Positions 1 through 9,359 are shown, counted from the first letter of the stretch. The stretch is DNA of 64,000 bases from Phycisphaeraceae bacterium (GCA_019636795.1 JAHBWW010000003.1:496001-560000); one strand, 5' to 3'. The notes: generated by a model not told the origin, from the letters alone. Numbers and translations: made by a program.

Positions 1-2
1 CG

Positions 3-251
3 AAGCAAGGGTTCGCCATCCCGATCGGCGCGTGGTTCAGGTCCGACTTCGGCTCCATGCGTCAGTGCCTGTACGACCACTTGGACAGGCCCGAACCCTT
101 TGGCGGGCTCGACTCAGGACTGATCGATCGCGGATGTGTGCAGCGATGGCTGCGCGAGCACGATCATCGCCGCCGCGACCACAGCCAGAGACTCTTTGCC
201 CTCCTGTCGCTGAGCGTGTGGTGCAAACAGGTGACACACTGGCGGACGTGA
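3..251 (+). CDS. asnB: Asparagine synthase (glutamine-hydrolysing), C-terminal fragment
   Basis: The window opens inside this gene; only the last 82 codons are present. The frame starting at base 3 reads KQGFAIPIGAWFR, the conserved segment near the end of the synthetase domain of AsnB-type asparagine synthases, and ends with a DHSQRLFALLSL..W helix typical of the family C-terminus. The enzyme makes asparagine from aspartate, ATP and glutamine-derived ammonia in the cytoplasm; in planctomycetes such genes are also found in exopolysaccharide/exosortase clusters, which cannot be judged here. It ends at a TGA and converges on rpsP, with the rpsP terminator between them. The N-terminal amidotransferase domain lies outside the window. 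Confidence 0.8.
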   Translation, partial: KQGFAIPIGAWFRSDFGSMRQCLYDHLDRPEPFGGLDSGLIDRGCVQRWLREHDHRRRDHSQRLFALLSLSVWCKQVTHWRT

Positions 252-260
252 TCGCTCCGT

Positions 261-287
261 AAAAAAACCAACCCCCGGAGAGGTTGG
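261..287 (-). terminator. Rho-independent terminator of rpsP
   Basis: Read on the minus strand, a CCAACC stem and GGTTGG stem enclose a short C/G loop and are followed by seven T residues. It lies about 55 bases after the rpsP stop and just beyond the end of the convergent asnB fragment. Confidence 0.8.
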
Positions 288-343
288 TGTGAACAATCTT
301 CAAGTATGTCGAGGACTCGGTCTGAGTGAGCCTTAGATCGCGA

Positions 344-949
344 TCAGCCTTCGCTGGGCTCGCTCGCTGGAGCAGCAGCGGCGGCAGCAGCGGCAGCGGC
401 TGCTTCCTCGGCCTTCTTCCTGGTCTGGAAGTCCTCTTCCATGCTGCGGGCCGAAGCCAGAGCACTTTCAGCATCGTTGGCAGCAGCGTCGGCAGCTTCG
501 ACCTTTGCAGCAGCCACGGCTGCCTGAACAGCCTTGAACGCGTCGGCGACCTTCTTCTTCGGACCCGAAAGATCCGCGCCGGCCGTACCGGCAAGTTTGC
601 CCATTTCCGCCACGGCTGCCTCAGCTCGCTTGAGCGAGCTCTTGGCCACCACACGCGACTTGGCAGCCGCACGACGCTTCTCCCAGTCCGCACGGCGCTT
701 GGCGGGCAGAAGGTCGAGGCGACCGAGCATGTCTTCGACCGTCTCGCTGGGCTGGGCGCCCATGGCGAGCCAGTGCTGAACACGCTCGGCATTGAGTTCG
801 ACCTGCTTTGACGGATCGGGTTCGATCGGGTTGTACCACCCGAGACTCTCGATGACCACGCCGTTGCGGCGGGTACGCTGATCGATGGCACAAATACGGA
901 AGAAGGGGCGATGTGTACGCCCGAAACGCTGCATGCGAATCCGGACCAT
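344..949 (-). CDS. rpsP: 30S ribosomal protein S16 with a long Ala/Lys-rich tail
   Basis: This is small-subunit protein S16, an assembly factor of the 30S body. The first ~85 residues carry the family signature: MVRIRMQRFGRTHRPFFRI at the start, then VVIESLGWYNP and a W..MGAQPSETV segment. The start at 949 has an AGGAGG Shine-Dalgarno six bases upstream. The protein is 201 aa, while S16 is usually about 80-95 aa; the extra ~110 residues are rich in Ala, Lys and Glu, look helical, and end in a run of eleven alanines. Such tails occur in planctomycete ribosomal proteins but their role is unknown. The usual partners rimM and trmD are not adjacent, and the gene has its own terminator. Confidence 0.93.
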   Translation of the reverse strand: MVRIRMQRFGRTHRPFFRICAIDQRTRRNGVVIESLGWYNPIEPDPSKQVELNAERVQHWLAMGAQPSETVEDMLGRLDLLPAKRRADWEKRRAAAKSRVVAKSSLKRAEAAVAEMGKLAGTAGADLSGPKKKVADAFKAVQAAVAAAKVEAADAAANDAESALASARSMEEDFQTRKKAEEAAAAAAAAAAAPASEPSEG

Positions 950-1216
950 GTGGTCCTCCTGAGTTGTGCGCCATGACCCGCGGGCAGACATGACGCCGGC
1001 CACGCTTCCGCTTCTGCGGAGAGCCGATCGGACCAGCGTGACCATCACGCCGGACCCAGATCACCGGGATGGGATTGTTGACCTGATCCGTCCACCAATC
1101 CACCGGCCTCGAACGAAAGGTCCATTTCTTTCTGGTTCGGGCACCCGCCGGGGTAACTCACAACCCGTCCGGGACGCTTCCTATGATGCCCAGCCCGAAA
1201 GGACCGGCCGATCCTG

Positions 1217-1894
1217 ATGAGTTCAACCCGCGCCACAGATCCGAGTCTTGTCAGTTCCATCCCGCCACCCGGCGAGGAATCCGGCGAGGCTGGGCTTGCC
1301 AGGAACCCCTCGCGTCGCCGTGAAGAAAAGCCAAGGAAGCGACGCACACTCTTTGAGCGCATCGAAGCGTTCGTGAGCCGGCTGTCGTCTCGCAACAACT
1401 TCTGGCACCGCGTCTGCTCGATGATCTGGCTGCCGTATGCCTTTCGCAGCGGTATTCGGATGCGACGGCTCGACGACAAGACGTTTTCCGCAACCCTGCC
1501 GTTCACGAGGTTCAACAAGAACTGGTACAACGCCATGGCCGGAGCGGCGCTGCTTGGCAACTCCGAGATCGCAGGGGGCATGTACGTCTTTGGAGTCTGC
1601 GGCGGAGACTACACCGTTGTCTGCAAGCACCTCGAGTATCGGTTTCTTCGCCCGTGCTTCGGACCGGCGGAATATCGCATTACACCGCGCGAGGACATCC
1701 AGTCTCTTCTCGACGCGGGTGGAGAGTTCAACATCACTATCGACCTGGATGTGGTACAGACACTTCCGGTCTTGCGCAAACGCGAGAAGCGCAAAGGCAA
1801 GACTCTGCCGAAGTTCGGCGAGAAGCGCGTCGGGCGAAGCTCGGCCACCTTTCACGTCACGCCCAAGTCGCACCAGAAATCCAAAGGACGTTGA
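1217..1894 (+). CDS. Hotdog-fold (DUF4442-like) hypothetical protein
   Basis: A 225-residue protein with a basic, Pro/Arg-rich N-terminus (about 45 residues) followed by a compact domain. The segment FNKNWYNAMAGAALLGNSEIAGGMYVF (residues ~98-125) resembles the central helix and following strand of the DUF4442/hotdog thioesterase-like group, in which a domain of this size binds acyl-CoA-like ligands. The C-terminus is Lys/Arg-rich again. It stands alone, convergent with the yraN gene. No catalytic residue can be assigned, and a structural comparison would be needed to support the hotdog reading. Confidence 0.55.
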   Translation: MSSTRATDPSLVSSIPPPGEESGEAGLARNPSRRREEKPRKRRTLFERIEAFVSRLSSRNNFWHRVCSMIWLPYAFRSGIRMRRLDDKTFSATLPFTRFNKNWYNAMAGAALLGNSEIAGGMYVFGVCGGDYTVVCKHLEYRFLRPCFGPAEYRITPREDIQSLLDAGGEFNITIDLDVVQTLPVLRKREKRKGKTLPKFGEKRVGRSSATFHVTPKSHQKSKGR

Positions 1895-1932
1895 GCGTTT
1901 CGGACTCGACTCGCGATCTGAGCGCGATGCGA

Positions 1933-2358
1933 TCACCGGTCCTGAACAGCGTTGACGTGGTGTCGGATGTGCGGCTCGGGCTGTCCCTGTATGTAATCAA
2001 TCGCGATGACGTCAATACGCATCGGCCGCTTGAACCAGGCATTGGACCGGCGCATCGTCTTCGCGATGGCCAGTAGCCGGGCACGTTTGCGCGCGTTGAT
2101 CGCAACCTCAGGCGCATGGCGATCGAGCGCGGCCTGCTCGCGCCTTCGCGTCTTGACCTCCACAAGAACAATGCCATTTGTGCGGGGGTCTTCACACAGA
2201 AGGTCAGCTTCTCCGGCTGTTACACGCAGGTTCTGACCAAGCACGCGATACCCCTGAGACCGCATGTACTGTGCAGCCAGAACTTCACCCGCTCGCCCGA
2301 GCGCGCCAGAGTCCGGACCAGCACGACCGAGCCTGCGCAAGAGCGCAAACACGTTCAT
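1933..2358 (-). CDS. YraN/UPF0102 family endonuclease-like protein
   Basis: At 141 aa this is the normal size for the YraN (UPF0102) family, small proteins with a restriction-endonuclease-like fold related to Holliday junction resolvases. The diagnostic motifs are present: GRAGE near residue 24, GYRVLGQNLRVTAGEADLLCED, and VLVEVKTRR, giving the acidic D and E-x-K residues of the nuclease core. Its start overlaps the stop of the upstream PPIase gene by four bases, so the two are translationally coupled. The biological role of the family is not settled. Confidence 0.88.
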   Translation of the reverse strand: MNVFALLRRLGRAGPDSGALGRAGEVLAAQYMRSQGYRVLGQNLRVTAGEADLLCEDPRTNGIVLVEVKTRRREQAALDRHAPEVAINARKRARLLAIAKTMRRSNAWFKRPMRIDVIAIDYIQGQPEPHIRHHVNAVQDR

Positions 2359-3620
2359 GGTGTGCGACCCGCCGACGGCGAACCGTACCGGCGATCGGCA
2401 ATAATGAACAACTGGTCACGCATGTCTGTGAGCGAGGTGAAACTCGCTCGCTGCTGAAGCCGACTCAAAAATCGTTCGAGTTCACGCGAGCGGCGCTCGG
2501 TGAAAAGTTGCTGCTGAATGACGAGTTGAGCGTCGTACAGTGAAATGGACTGTGTGGTGATCTCCACGAGCTTGAGCCACGCCGTGCTGCTGCCAAGTTC
2601 GAACGCGTCGGAGTGTGAACCGGGCGAGAGAGTGCGTGCAACGCTGTTGAGCACGTCACTGCCAAAGAACGCGGCATCGGCAAACTCGCCCTCGAACTCG
2701 AAGCGATCAATGCCTCCGGTCTCGGGTTTGTAGTTCGATTCGGACGCATCGGCAACAACATCAAACGATTCGCCACGCGCCAAGGAGTCGCGGACAAACG
2801 CAACCCCCTCGGCTGAGGAATTTGGAACACGAATCAGTCGAAACACCGCTGTCGGAGGCGGATTGAACGTCTTTCTATCGCGCTGGTATCGCTGCTCGAT
2901 GTCACGCCACGAGACATTGACGCGGTTGTTGATCTCACGCATGATGGTTGCACGAATCAGTGTTTCCTGCTCGCGCGAGCGAATGAACTCGTCTTCGGTC
3001 ATGCCCTGTTCTTCAGCAAGGCGCTTTTGCGCAAGGCTTCGGCTGCCCGCAGCACCGCTCGCCAGATCGGCCCGCGCATTGGCAAGAAAATAGCGCAATC
3101 CCTGCTTCTGCTCGGGAGTCAGGCGAGCAAGGGCTTCGGCACGCAACAGTTCGTCAGTCACGATGTCCTGGAGCCTTCGCTCGATCTCCGTCATGGCCCA
3201 CGGGACCCATTGCCCACGCGGACGACGCTCGGCTTCGGCAGCAAGACGAGCAGCCATCGGTTCGAGAAACTCATTGGCATAGATCGGCTTGCCATTGACG
3301 TCTCCGACCTTCGCCTCGACGAGCACCGCGCTCTCGATCGCCTGTGCCGAACCCAACTCGATCTGAGGCGGGCCGGCACGCACCGTGACCATTTCCGACG
3401 CCGACCGCTCCTGGCCGCCCCTCGAATCGACTGCAACCGCAGCACTGGGGGCGACATCATCCGGAACATTCCTCGAAAACTCCGCAACTTCAACGAATCG
3501 CACTTCGCGTGATGGCGCAAACTCATGCGCACTTCGACAGGAACTCAGCACCGTCACGGCCAATACGGCGGCTCCGACACTCGCCAGTGCTCGACTCATT
3601 CGACGACCCGTGTGATCCAT
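2355..3620 (-). CDS. SurA/PpiC-type peptidyl-prolyl isomerase-like lipoprotein
   Basis: A 421-residue predicted lipoprotein: the N-terminus is a signal peptide ending in the lipobox LSSC. A SurA-like N-terminal chaperone region (IYANEFLEPMA, then TDELLRAEALARL) is followed by a rotamase-like domain (VFRLIRV, ARGESFDVVA) and a long C-terminal helix. It would act in the periplasm or on the outer-membrane inner leaflet, helping fold exported proteins. The start at 3620 is chosen because AGAGAG sits six bases upstream; two further in-frame starts lie at 3659 and 3641. The rotamase active-site residues are weakly conserved, so it may be a chaperone rather than an isomerase. Confidence 0.75.
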   Translation of the reverse strand: MDHTGRRMSRALASVGAAVLAVTVLSSCRSAHEFAPSREVRFVEVAEFSRNVPDDVAPSAAVAVDSRGGQERSASEMVTVRAGPPQIELGSAQAIESAVLVEAKVGDVNGKPIYANEFLEPMAARLAAEAERRPRGQWVPWAMTEIERRLQDIVTDELLRAEALARLTPEQKQGLRYFLANARADLASGAAGSRSLAQKRLAEEQGMTEDEFIRSREQETLIRATIMREINNRVNVSWRDIEQRYQRDRKTFNPPPTAVFRLIRVPNSSAEGVAFVRDSLARGESFDVVADASESNYKPETGGIDRFEFEGEFADAAFFGSDVLNSVARTLSPGSHSDAFELGSSTAWLKLVEITTQSISLYDAQLVIQQQLFTERRSRELERFLSRLQQRASFTSLTDMRDQLFIIADRRYGSPSAGRTP

Positions 3621-3724
3621 AGTGCTCTCTTTGCGTCTCATGCAGAACCTTTGAATCAATCGCGGACGACTCTGTCACGCTACCATTGGCTTTCCATCAA
3701 CGCCTTGTGTAAGGATACCCCAAA

Positions 3725-4150
3725 ATGTCCGACGACCAGACCCCGAAAATCATTGTGGATGATGACTGGAAGTCCCAAGCCCGGGCGGAGAAGGAAAAAC
3801 TCAAGACCCAAGTTGAGTCGACTGACGATGCCGACGCTGGATTTCCCGAAAAGGTGTCCTTTCCCCACCTGCTCGAACTGCTCGTCACACAAACGCTCAT
3901 GTACCTCGGTGCATTTCCAGACCCCACGACCGGGAAGGCCATGATTGCTCTGGATGCAGCAAAATTTCATATCGACCTCCTCGGGGTGGTCGAAGAAAGA
4001 ACCAGAGGAAACCTGTCCGAAGAGGAAGAACGCCAACTCAAGGGCGTGCTTCACGAACTGCGGGTTCAGTTTGTCGAGATCTCGAAGGCGATCGCCAAGG
4101 CTGCCAAGGATGGTACTCTGCGATCGAACGATCCAACCGCCAAGGCCTGA
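3725..4150 (+). CDS. DUF1844 family protein
   Basis: A 141-residue soluble protein. The core (residues ~45-125) has the DUF1844 pattern: a FPHLLELLVTQTLMYLGAFPDP helix, then AKFHIDLLGVVEERTRGNLSEEEE and a final helical segment. Members are small, usually near 100-150 aa, and of unknown function; they often lie near ribosome or central-metabolism genes. Here it precedes the sdhCAB operon by about 35 bases on the same strand and may be co-transcribed with it. Confidence 0.75.
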   Translation: MSDDQTPKIIVDDDWKSQARAEKEKLKTQVESTDDADAGFPEKVSFPHLLELLVTQTLMYLGAFPDPTTGKAMIALDAAKFHIDLLGVVEERTRGNLSEEEERQLKGVLHELRVQFVEISKAIAKAAKDGTLRSNDPTAKA

Positions 4151-4185
4151 CTTGCTAGGCCTGCAAGCGCATTGTGCTGGAGAAC

Positions 4186-5097
4186 ATGCACGTGGGAAGT
4201 GAACAGAGTTTCTTGCAACGGCATCATTTCTTGCTGCGTCGGCTACATTCACTGACTGGAATCGTGCCCATTGGCGCGTTTCTGATCATCCACCTCACAA
4301 CCAACTCATCTGTCCTTTGGGGTGCTCTCAACAGCAGAGCGACCTCTGCGAGCCCCACCGGTCGCGGTATCGAGACTTTTCAGCACGAGGTCTCGTTCAT
4401 CAATGGCCTGCCTCTGCTGCTGCTGACCGAGATTTTCGTGCTCTGGCTTCCGATCGCGTTTCACTCGATCCTCGGACTGGTCTATGCACTGGGGGGTTCA
4501 AACAACGTTGCACGCTACGCCTATCAGGACAACCGCCGATACGTGTTGCAGCGGCTGACGGGGTATGTCGGGTTCGTGTTTATTCTGTATCACGTGGCGA
4601 CGCTGCGATGGGGCTGGCACTGGCTGACTCCATCGGGTACCGCGTGGAGCCATCATTTTGCTGCTTCGACACTCGCTGCTGCGCTGCGTGGCGATGAAGG
4701 TCGATGGACCTTGGGCGGCGTGATCGTGTCGCTCGGGTATTTCGCCGGAGTCACGGCACTGGTGTTTCACTTCGCCAACGGACTCTGGACCGCTGCCATC
4801 ACTTGGGGTCTGACGATCTCGACACGAGCCCAGCGTCAATGGGGCGTGGTGTGCTCGGCACTCGGTGCCGGGCTGATGCTGGCTGGGTGGTCGGCACTGT
4901 TCGGGTTTCTCTTTCTGGTCGATCATGGCGAGGCCCAACGCATCGAGCAACGCATGATTGTCGAAAAATACGGGCAGGAATACTTCGATCATCTGATGGA
5001 CAAAGTCTCGAAACGAGACACGCAGGAGCAGGAAGCGCTTCTTCGGCAGGCGGCAAGCGCGCCGTATCCGGGGCCCGCCCCACGACTGCCCGAGTAA
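4186..5097 (+). CDS. sdhC: Succinate dehydrogenase/fumarate reductase cytochrome b subunit (type B, single fused subunit)
   Basis: The membrane anchor of complex II, which passes electrons from succinate to quinone. About 303 aa with five predicted membrane helices, as in the single-subunit cytochrome b558 family (diheme type B). Candidate haem-ligand histidines lie in RRLHSLTG, FQHEV, FHSILG, YHVATLRWGWHW and FHFANG. The C-terminal ~50 residues after the last helix (EKYGQEYFDHLMDKVSKRD) form a long charged tail not needed by the core fold. Start: the ATG at 4186 has GGAG three to six bases upstream; a GTG at 4174 is an alternative. First gene of sdhCAB. Confidence 0.88.
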   Translation: MHVGSEQSFLQRHHFLLRRLHSLTGIVPIGAFLIIHLTTNSSVLWGALNSRATSASPTGRGIETFQHEVSFINGLPLLLLTEIFVLWLPIAFHSILGLVYALGGSNNVARYAYQDNRRYVLQRLTGYVGFVFILYHVATLRWGWHWLTPSGTAWSHHFAASTLAAALRGDEGRWTLGGVIVSLGYFAGVTALVFHFANGLWTAAITWGLTISTRAQRQWGVVCSALGAGLMLAGWSALFGFLFLVDHGEAQRIEQRMIVEKYGQEYFDHLMDKVSKRDTQEQEALLRQAASAPYPGPAPRLPE

Positions 5098-5148
5098 TGC
5101 CGGGGACGAATATCCCTTCGAAGTCTCACCCGTCAGGAGTTTTGAAAC

Positions 5149-7143
5149 GTGTCCAATACGAACCAGCGTGTGATTGTCGTCGGTGGCGGGCTTGCGGGTC
5201 TGGCGGCTGCCATTCGTGTCGCCGAGGCCGACGTTCCTGTCGATCTGTTCAGCATGGTGCCTGTCAAGCGCAGTCACTCGGTTTGTGCGCAGGGCGGAAT
5301 CAATGCGTGCAATGAAGTCGCTCGGCAGCAGGGCTACAGCGAGTATCAGCACTTCGACGAAACTATTTACGGCGGAGACTACCTCGCCGATCAGGGGCCT
5401 GTGCTCGAAATGGCCAACTGGGCACCGCGCATCATCGATCTGCTCGATCGCATGGGCGTGCCGTTCAACCGCACGATCGAAGGTCGCCGCGACCTGAGGC
5501 TGTTCGGCGGCTCGCTGTTCAAACGCACCCACTTTTCCGGTGCCACCACTGGGCAACAACTGCTGTACGCCCTCGATGAACAGACGCGGCGCTACACCGC
5601 TGCCGGCAAGATCAACATGTGGGAGTTCTGGGAGTTTCTCTGGCCCATCACGATCGGCGAAGGTGAAGACCGCCGCTGCGTGGGCATTGTCGCACAGGAC
5701 ATGCGAACAATGCAGATCCGCAGCTTCCGCGCCGACGCTGTGATCATGGCAACGGGCGGCTGCGGACTGGTATTCGGCAAGTCAACCAACAGCATCATCT
5801 GCACAGGCGGTGCTGCCAGCCGCTGCTATCAGGCGGGTGCGTGGTACGCCAATGGAGAGATGATCCAGGTCCATCCGACGGCTATTCCCGGTGCCGACAA
5901 GTGCCGACTGATGAGCGAATCGGCACGCGGCGAAGGCGGGCGTGTCTGGGTGCCGCGCACCAAGGGCGACACACGCGACCCGCGACAGATCCCCGAAAGC
6001 GAACGCTGGTATTTCCTCGAAGAGCGCTATCCCGCCTATGGCAATCTCGTCCCGCGCGACATCGCGACGCGCGAGATCTTCGATGTGTGCGTCAACGATG
6101 GCATGGGTGTCGATGGACAGAATCAGGTGTACCTCGATCTCACGCACAAGGATCCCGAGTATCTCACGCGCAAACTCGGCGGCATCATGGAGATCTACGA
6201 AAAGTTCGTCGGGGTTGATCCTCGCTTCAGCCCGATGAAGATCTTTCCTGCGGTGCACTATTCCATGGGCGGGCTGTGGACACAGTTCACACCCGGGTCG
6301 TACCGCCCCGCCCAGCCGGCGGGCGAGCACAAGCCGGGCATGACGCCCCCGGTGGGAACAGAGGTCGGGCTAGGCATGGCGTATGGCGCACCCAACAACA
6401 TGATGACCAACATCTCGGGGCTGTATGCCTTTGGCGAGGTGAACTTCGCCTTCCATGGCGCGACGCGCCTCGGTGCCAACGCACTGCTCTCGTGCATCTT
6501 CGACGGTCTGTTCAGTGGCGTCTCGGTGGTCAACTCACTCTCGCAGGGACCGGCCGGCGACGCACCAGCCGAGGGCCTCGATGCCAAGGTCTTTGCCGAT
6601 GCGGCTGCACGCGAGCAGGCCAAACATGATGCGCTGATCGCCTCGGTCACGCAGGGCGATCCCGACGAAACCTTCAATCCCTACGTCATCGCACGCCAGC
6701 TCGGCGATGAGATGACGGCGGCCTCCACGGTTGTCAAGACCGGCCCCCGCCTTGAACAGTGCCTCCGCACGCTGTCCGAACTGCGACAGCGTTACGCGCG
6801 GGTCCGCCTAGGCGACAGTGCGGGATGGACCAATCAATCGCTGAGTTTCACCCGCGCACTGGGCGACATGCTCATTCTGGCCGAGTCGATCGCCCTTACG
6901 GGGCTCAAGCGGCGTGAGAGTCGCGGGTCGCACAAACGCCTCGACTTTCCTGACCGCGACGATGCGCAGTTCCTGTGCGCCAGTGTGGCCGAGTACGACC
7001 CCGCCAGCGGCGAGCACCGCGTGTTCTACAGGCCGGTCCAGACGGACCTTGTGCGACCGCGCGCCCGCACCTATGGCAAGACAGACGACGCAGCGGGTGC
7101 TCCTGCTGCCAAAGCCTCGCCCGCCGCGCTGGCCTCGACCTGA
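5149..7143 (+). CDS. sdhA: Succinate dehydrogenase flavoprotein subunit
   Basis: The catalytic FAD subunit of complex II that oxidises succinate to fumarate in the TCA cycle, bound to the cytoplasmic face of the membrane. The dinucleotide fold GGGLAG is at residues ~12-17; RSHSVCAQGG follows, with His43 in the position of the covalent FAD-binding histidine. HPTAIPG and SARGEGG mark the active-site region; the C-terminal domain is complete. 664 aa, within the range for type-B enzymes. The GTG start at 5149 is supported by AGGAG nine bases upstream. It is followed after 42 bases by sdhB. Confidence 0.96.
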   Translation: MSNTNQRVIVVGGGLAGLAAAIRVAEADVPVDLFSMVPVKRSHSVCAQGGINACNEVARQQGYSEYQHFDETIYGGDYLADQGPVLEMANWAPRIIDLLDRMGVPFNRTIEGRRDLRLFGGSLFKRTHFSGATTGQQLLYALDEQTRRYTAAGKINMWEFWEFLWPITIGEGEDRRCVGIVAQDMRTMQIRSFRADAVIMATGGCGLVFGKSTNSIICTGGAASRCYQAGAWYANGEMIQVHPTAIPGADKCRLMSESARGEGGRVWVPRTKGDTRDPRQIPESERWYFLEERYPAYGNLVPRDIATREIFDVCVNDGMGVDGQNQVYLDLTHKDPEYLTRKLGGIMEIYEKFVGVDPRFSPMKIFPAVHYSMGGLWTQFTPGSYRPAQPAGEHKPGMTPPVGTEVGLGMAYGAPNNMMTNISGLYAFGEVNFAFHGATRLGANALLSCIFDGLFSGVSVVNSLSQGPAGDAPAEGLDAKVFADAAAREQAKHDALIASVTQGDPDETFNPYVIARQLGDEMTAASTVVKTGPRLEQCLRTLSELRQRYARVRLGDSAGWTNQSLSFTRALGDMLILAESIALTGLKRRESRGSHKRLDFPDRDDAQFLCASVAEYDPASGEHRVFYRPVQTDLVRPRARTYGKTDDAAGAPAAKASPAALAST

Positions 7144-7185
7144 TCCCGTTGCATCGTGTCCGCTTTTTCTTTGCGAGATGAATCC

Positions 7186-8016
7186 ATGAGCACCGCACCG
7201 CACCACCACGCTGCTTCCCGCACGCCTGCCAAGGCCGGGCGCACGGTCCGTTTCCGCATCAAGCGTTGTGACGGCCCTGGCCAGCCAAGCCGATGGGAAG
7301 AGTTTGATCTCTCGATCCCTCCGGGGGCCAACGTCATCTCGTGCCTGCAGCAGATTGCCGCCAGCCCGGTGACGATCGAAGGCCGGCGCACGACGCCGGT
7401 CGTGTGGGATTCGGGCTGTCTCGAAGAAGTCTGCGGCGCCTGCACGATGGTGATCAACGGCAAGGTCCGCCAGAGCTGCTCGTGCATCATCGATGCGCTT
7501 GCCCCTGCCGATGGGGACGTCATCACGCTCGAACCGATGAGCAAGTTTCCGGTCGTGCGCGATCTCTGGGTCGATCGGTCGCGGCTCTTTACTGACTTGC
7601 AGCGTGCCCGAGCCTGGGTGCCGATCGATGGCACCTACGCGCTGGGCGACGGCCCGCGCGAATCGCCCGAACAGCAGCAGCAGCGCTACGTCATGAGCAC
7701 CTGCATGTCGTGCGGCTGCTGCCTCGAGGCCTGCCCGCAGTACCATCTCCAGCCCGATCCCGAAACGGCGGACGGCTTTGTCGGGGCGGCGGTCATCAAT
7801 CAGGTCCGGCTGTTCAACGAGCACGCCACGGGCGCGGTCCTTGCGACCGAGCGCCTCGACCTGATGCTCGAACCGGGCGGCATCGCCGACTGCGGCAACA
7901 GCCAGAACTGCGTCAAGGTCTGCCCCAAGGAGATCCCGCTCACCGAATCAATCGCGGCGATCGGTCGGGCTGCGACGATCCACGGCTTCAAGCGGTTCTT
8001 CACCGCCCGCCGCTGA
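7186..8016 (+). CDS. sdhB: Succinate dehydrogenase iron-sulfur subunit
   Basis: The electron-transfer subunit of complex II. The N-terminal ferredoxin domain carries the [2Fe-2S] ligands CLEEVCGAC and a later Cys in VRQSC; the C-terminal domain carries CMSCGCCLEACP and CGNSQNCVKVCP for the [4Fe-4S] and [3Fe-4S] clusters. 276 aa from the ATG at 7186; a GTG at 7156 would add ten residues and lacks a good ribosome site. Third and last gene of sdhCAB; the next gene is convergent. Confidence 0.95.
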   Translation: MSTAPHHHAASRTPAKAGRTVRFRIKRCDGPGQPSRWEEFDLSIPPGANVISCLQQIAASPVTIEGRRTTPVVWDSGCLEEVCGACTMVINGKVRQSCSCIIDALAPADGDVITLEPMSKFPVVRDLWVDRSRLFTDLQRARAWVPIDGTYALGDGPRESPEQQQQRYVMSTCMSCGCCLEACPQYHLQPDPETADGFVGAAVINQVRLFNEHATGAVLATERLDLMLEPGGIADCGNSQNCVKVCPKEIPLTESIAAIGRAATIHGFKRFFTARR

Positions 8017-8045
8017 GCGTGCCGCTTTGCCCTGTGCTCCCTGGC

Positions 8046-9359
8046 CTACTTCTTCGTCTTTTCCTCGAGCTTGATCGGCGGGCGCCATTCTGTGGCGCCG
8101 GGGATGCGGCGTCCCCACGTGTTGCCGTGCCGATCGCCAGATCCGGTGAGGAAGCGCACGAGCATGCGATGCACCATGTCCATGTTGGGCAGGATCCCGT
8201 GGAACCCGGCGACGCGCGACAGCGCCCGGTCGCCGATCTCCCAGTAGCCGTAGTCATCAGGCGTCACAACGACGAGGTTCGATTCGTCGAGGAACGCGGG
8301 AATCGCGCCCTCGAGGGGCACCGTGCCGTCGCCGCTCTGGCGTCGCTCGGCGGGGGTCGGCTTGTCCCACAGGTTGCGGCGATCCTTGCTCGACAGCGCG
8401 AACTCGGGCTTGCCGCGGTGGAGCCCCACTTTCAGGCTCACGCGCGTCACACTGTCAGCGCCGACGACACACAGATAGTCGTCGCTCGTCAGGCCCGCCT
8501 TGTCGAGTTTGAACTTCTCAAGGCGTTGGCGGTGCGCGCGTGCGGTCGCCAGCATCGCCGAAAAGAGCGTCATCGCCTGATCGCGGTGGTCCTTGCGGTA
8601 CAGGCCGTGCTGCTTGACGTACTCGGCGAGAGTGTCCACGATGCTCGGTTGCCACAGATCCGGGTCATAGAGGCTCGTCGGCAGGCCGCTGCCGGCTTCA
8701 ATTTCGATCCCGCGGCTCATCGACGGGATCAGGTGATACAGCGCGGGCGTCAGCCGGGCCGACTCGCGCTCGCGTGAGCTGGGCGGGCTGGCACCGAGGT
8801 CGCTCGTGCCTGTGATGACCTTGATCACGGCTTCAAAGGATCCCCGATACGGCGAGGCGAGCGTGGCGACCTTGCCCACGCGGGCTTTGCTGGCCAGCGT
8901 GTCGAGGCACCCCGCGATGATGAGGCCGCCCATCGAGTGCCCGACGAGGCTCACCTTCGGATCGGTATCGAAATCACTGGCCGCGTAGTGCCGCAGCAGG
9001 CGGGTGCGTTCGATCACTTCGTCGATGAACGCCGCCAGCTGGGCCTCGACGATCTCCAGCGGCTGGCGCCAGTCGTACGAGAACGGATACACGGGCACAC
9101 TCTGGTCGGGGCGCGGCGAAAGGTTGTGGCGGAGTTCGGCGATCAGCTCCTTGTAGGCGATTTCGAAGACCTGGTCGCTGCGCACCCGCGCCGGCTGCGC
9201 CGCCTCGAAAGCCACGTTGTCCGGGTGCATGGCGATGCGGTCGTAGTCCTTGCGCAGAACGCTCCACACCGTCTCGGGCGGCAGCGGATAGTCGTCGCGG
9301 AGGTAGGTCGCGGTGATGCCGGGGACAACAATGACGGGATCGGGCGGGCGGCTGGCCAT
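8046..9359 (-). CDS. Lipase-like alpha/beta hydrolase (lecithin:cholesterol acyltransferase-type)
   Basis: A 437-residue alpha/beta hydrolase. It begins with VIVVPGITATYL, a loop typical of LCAT-type and phospholipase-like lipases (oxyanion hole), then PFSYDWRQP and the nucleophile elbow GHSMGG with its catalytic Ser. Near the C-terminus GDGTVPLEGA and GFHGILPN offer the catalytic Asp and His regions. No signal peptide is visible, so it is probably cytoplasmic. The ATG at 9359 has AAGGAG six bases upstream. Substrate cannot be told from sequence; a phospholipid or acylglycerol is a guess. Confidence 0.78.
   Translation of the reverse strand: MASRPPDPVIVVPGITATYLRDDYPLPPETVWSVLRKDYDRIAMHPDNVAFEAAQPARVRSDQVFEIAYKELIAELRHNLSPRPDQSVPVYPFSYDWRQPLEIVEAQLAAFIDEVIERTRLLRHYAASDFDTDPKVSLVGHSMGGLIIAGCLDTLASKARVGKVATLASPYRGSFEAVIKVITGTSDLGASPPSSRERESARLTPALYHLIPSMSRGIEIEAGSGLPTSLYDPDLWQPSIVDTLAEYVKQHGLYRKDHRDQAMTLFSAMLATARAHRQRLEKFKLDKAGLTSDDYLCVVGADSVTRVSLKVGLHRGKPEFALSSKDRRNLWDKPTPAERRQSGDGTVPLEGAIPAFLDESNLVVVTPDDYGYWEIGDRALSRVAGFHGILPNMDMVHRMLVRFLTGSGDRHGNTWGRRIPGATEWRPPIKLEEKTKK

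Noticed and set aside
1-251. Left-edge plus-strand ORF as random
   Set aside because: Initially discarded, then accepted: KQGFAIPIGAWFR and the DHSQRLFALL end are asparagine synthase signatures, so it is listed.
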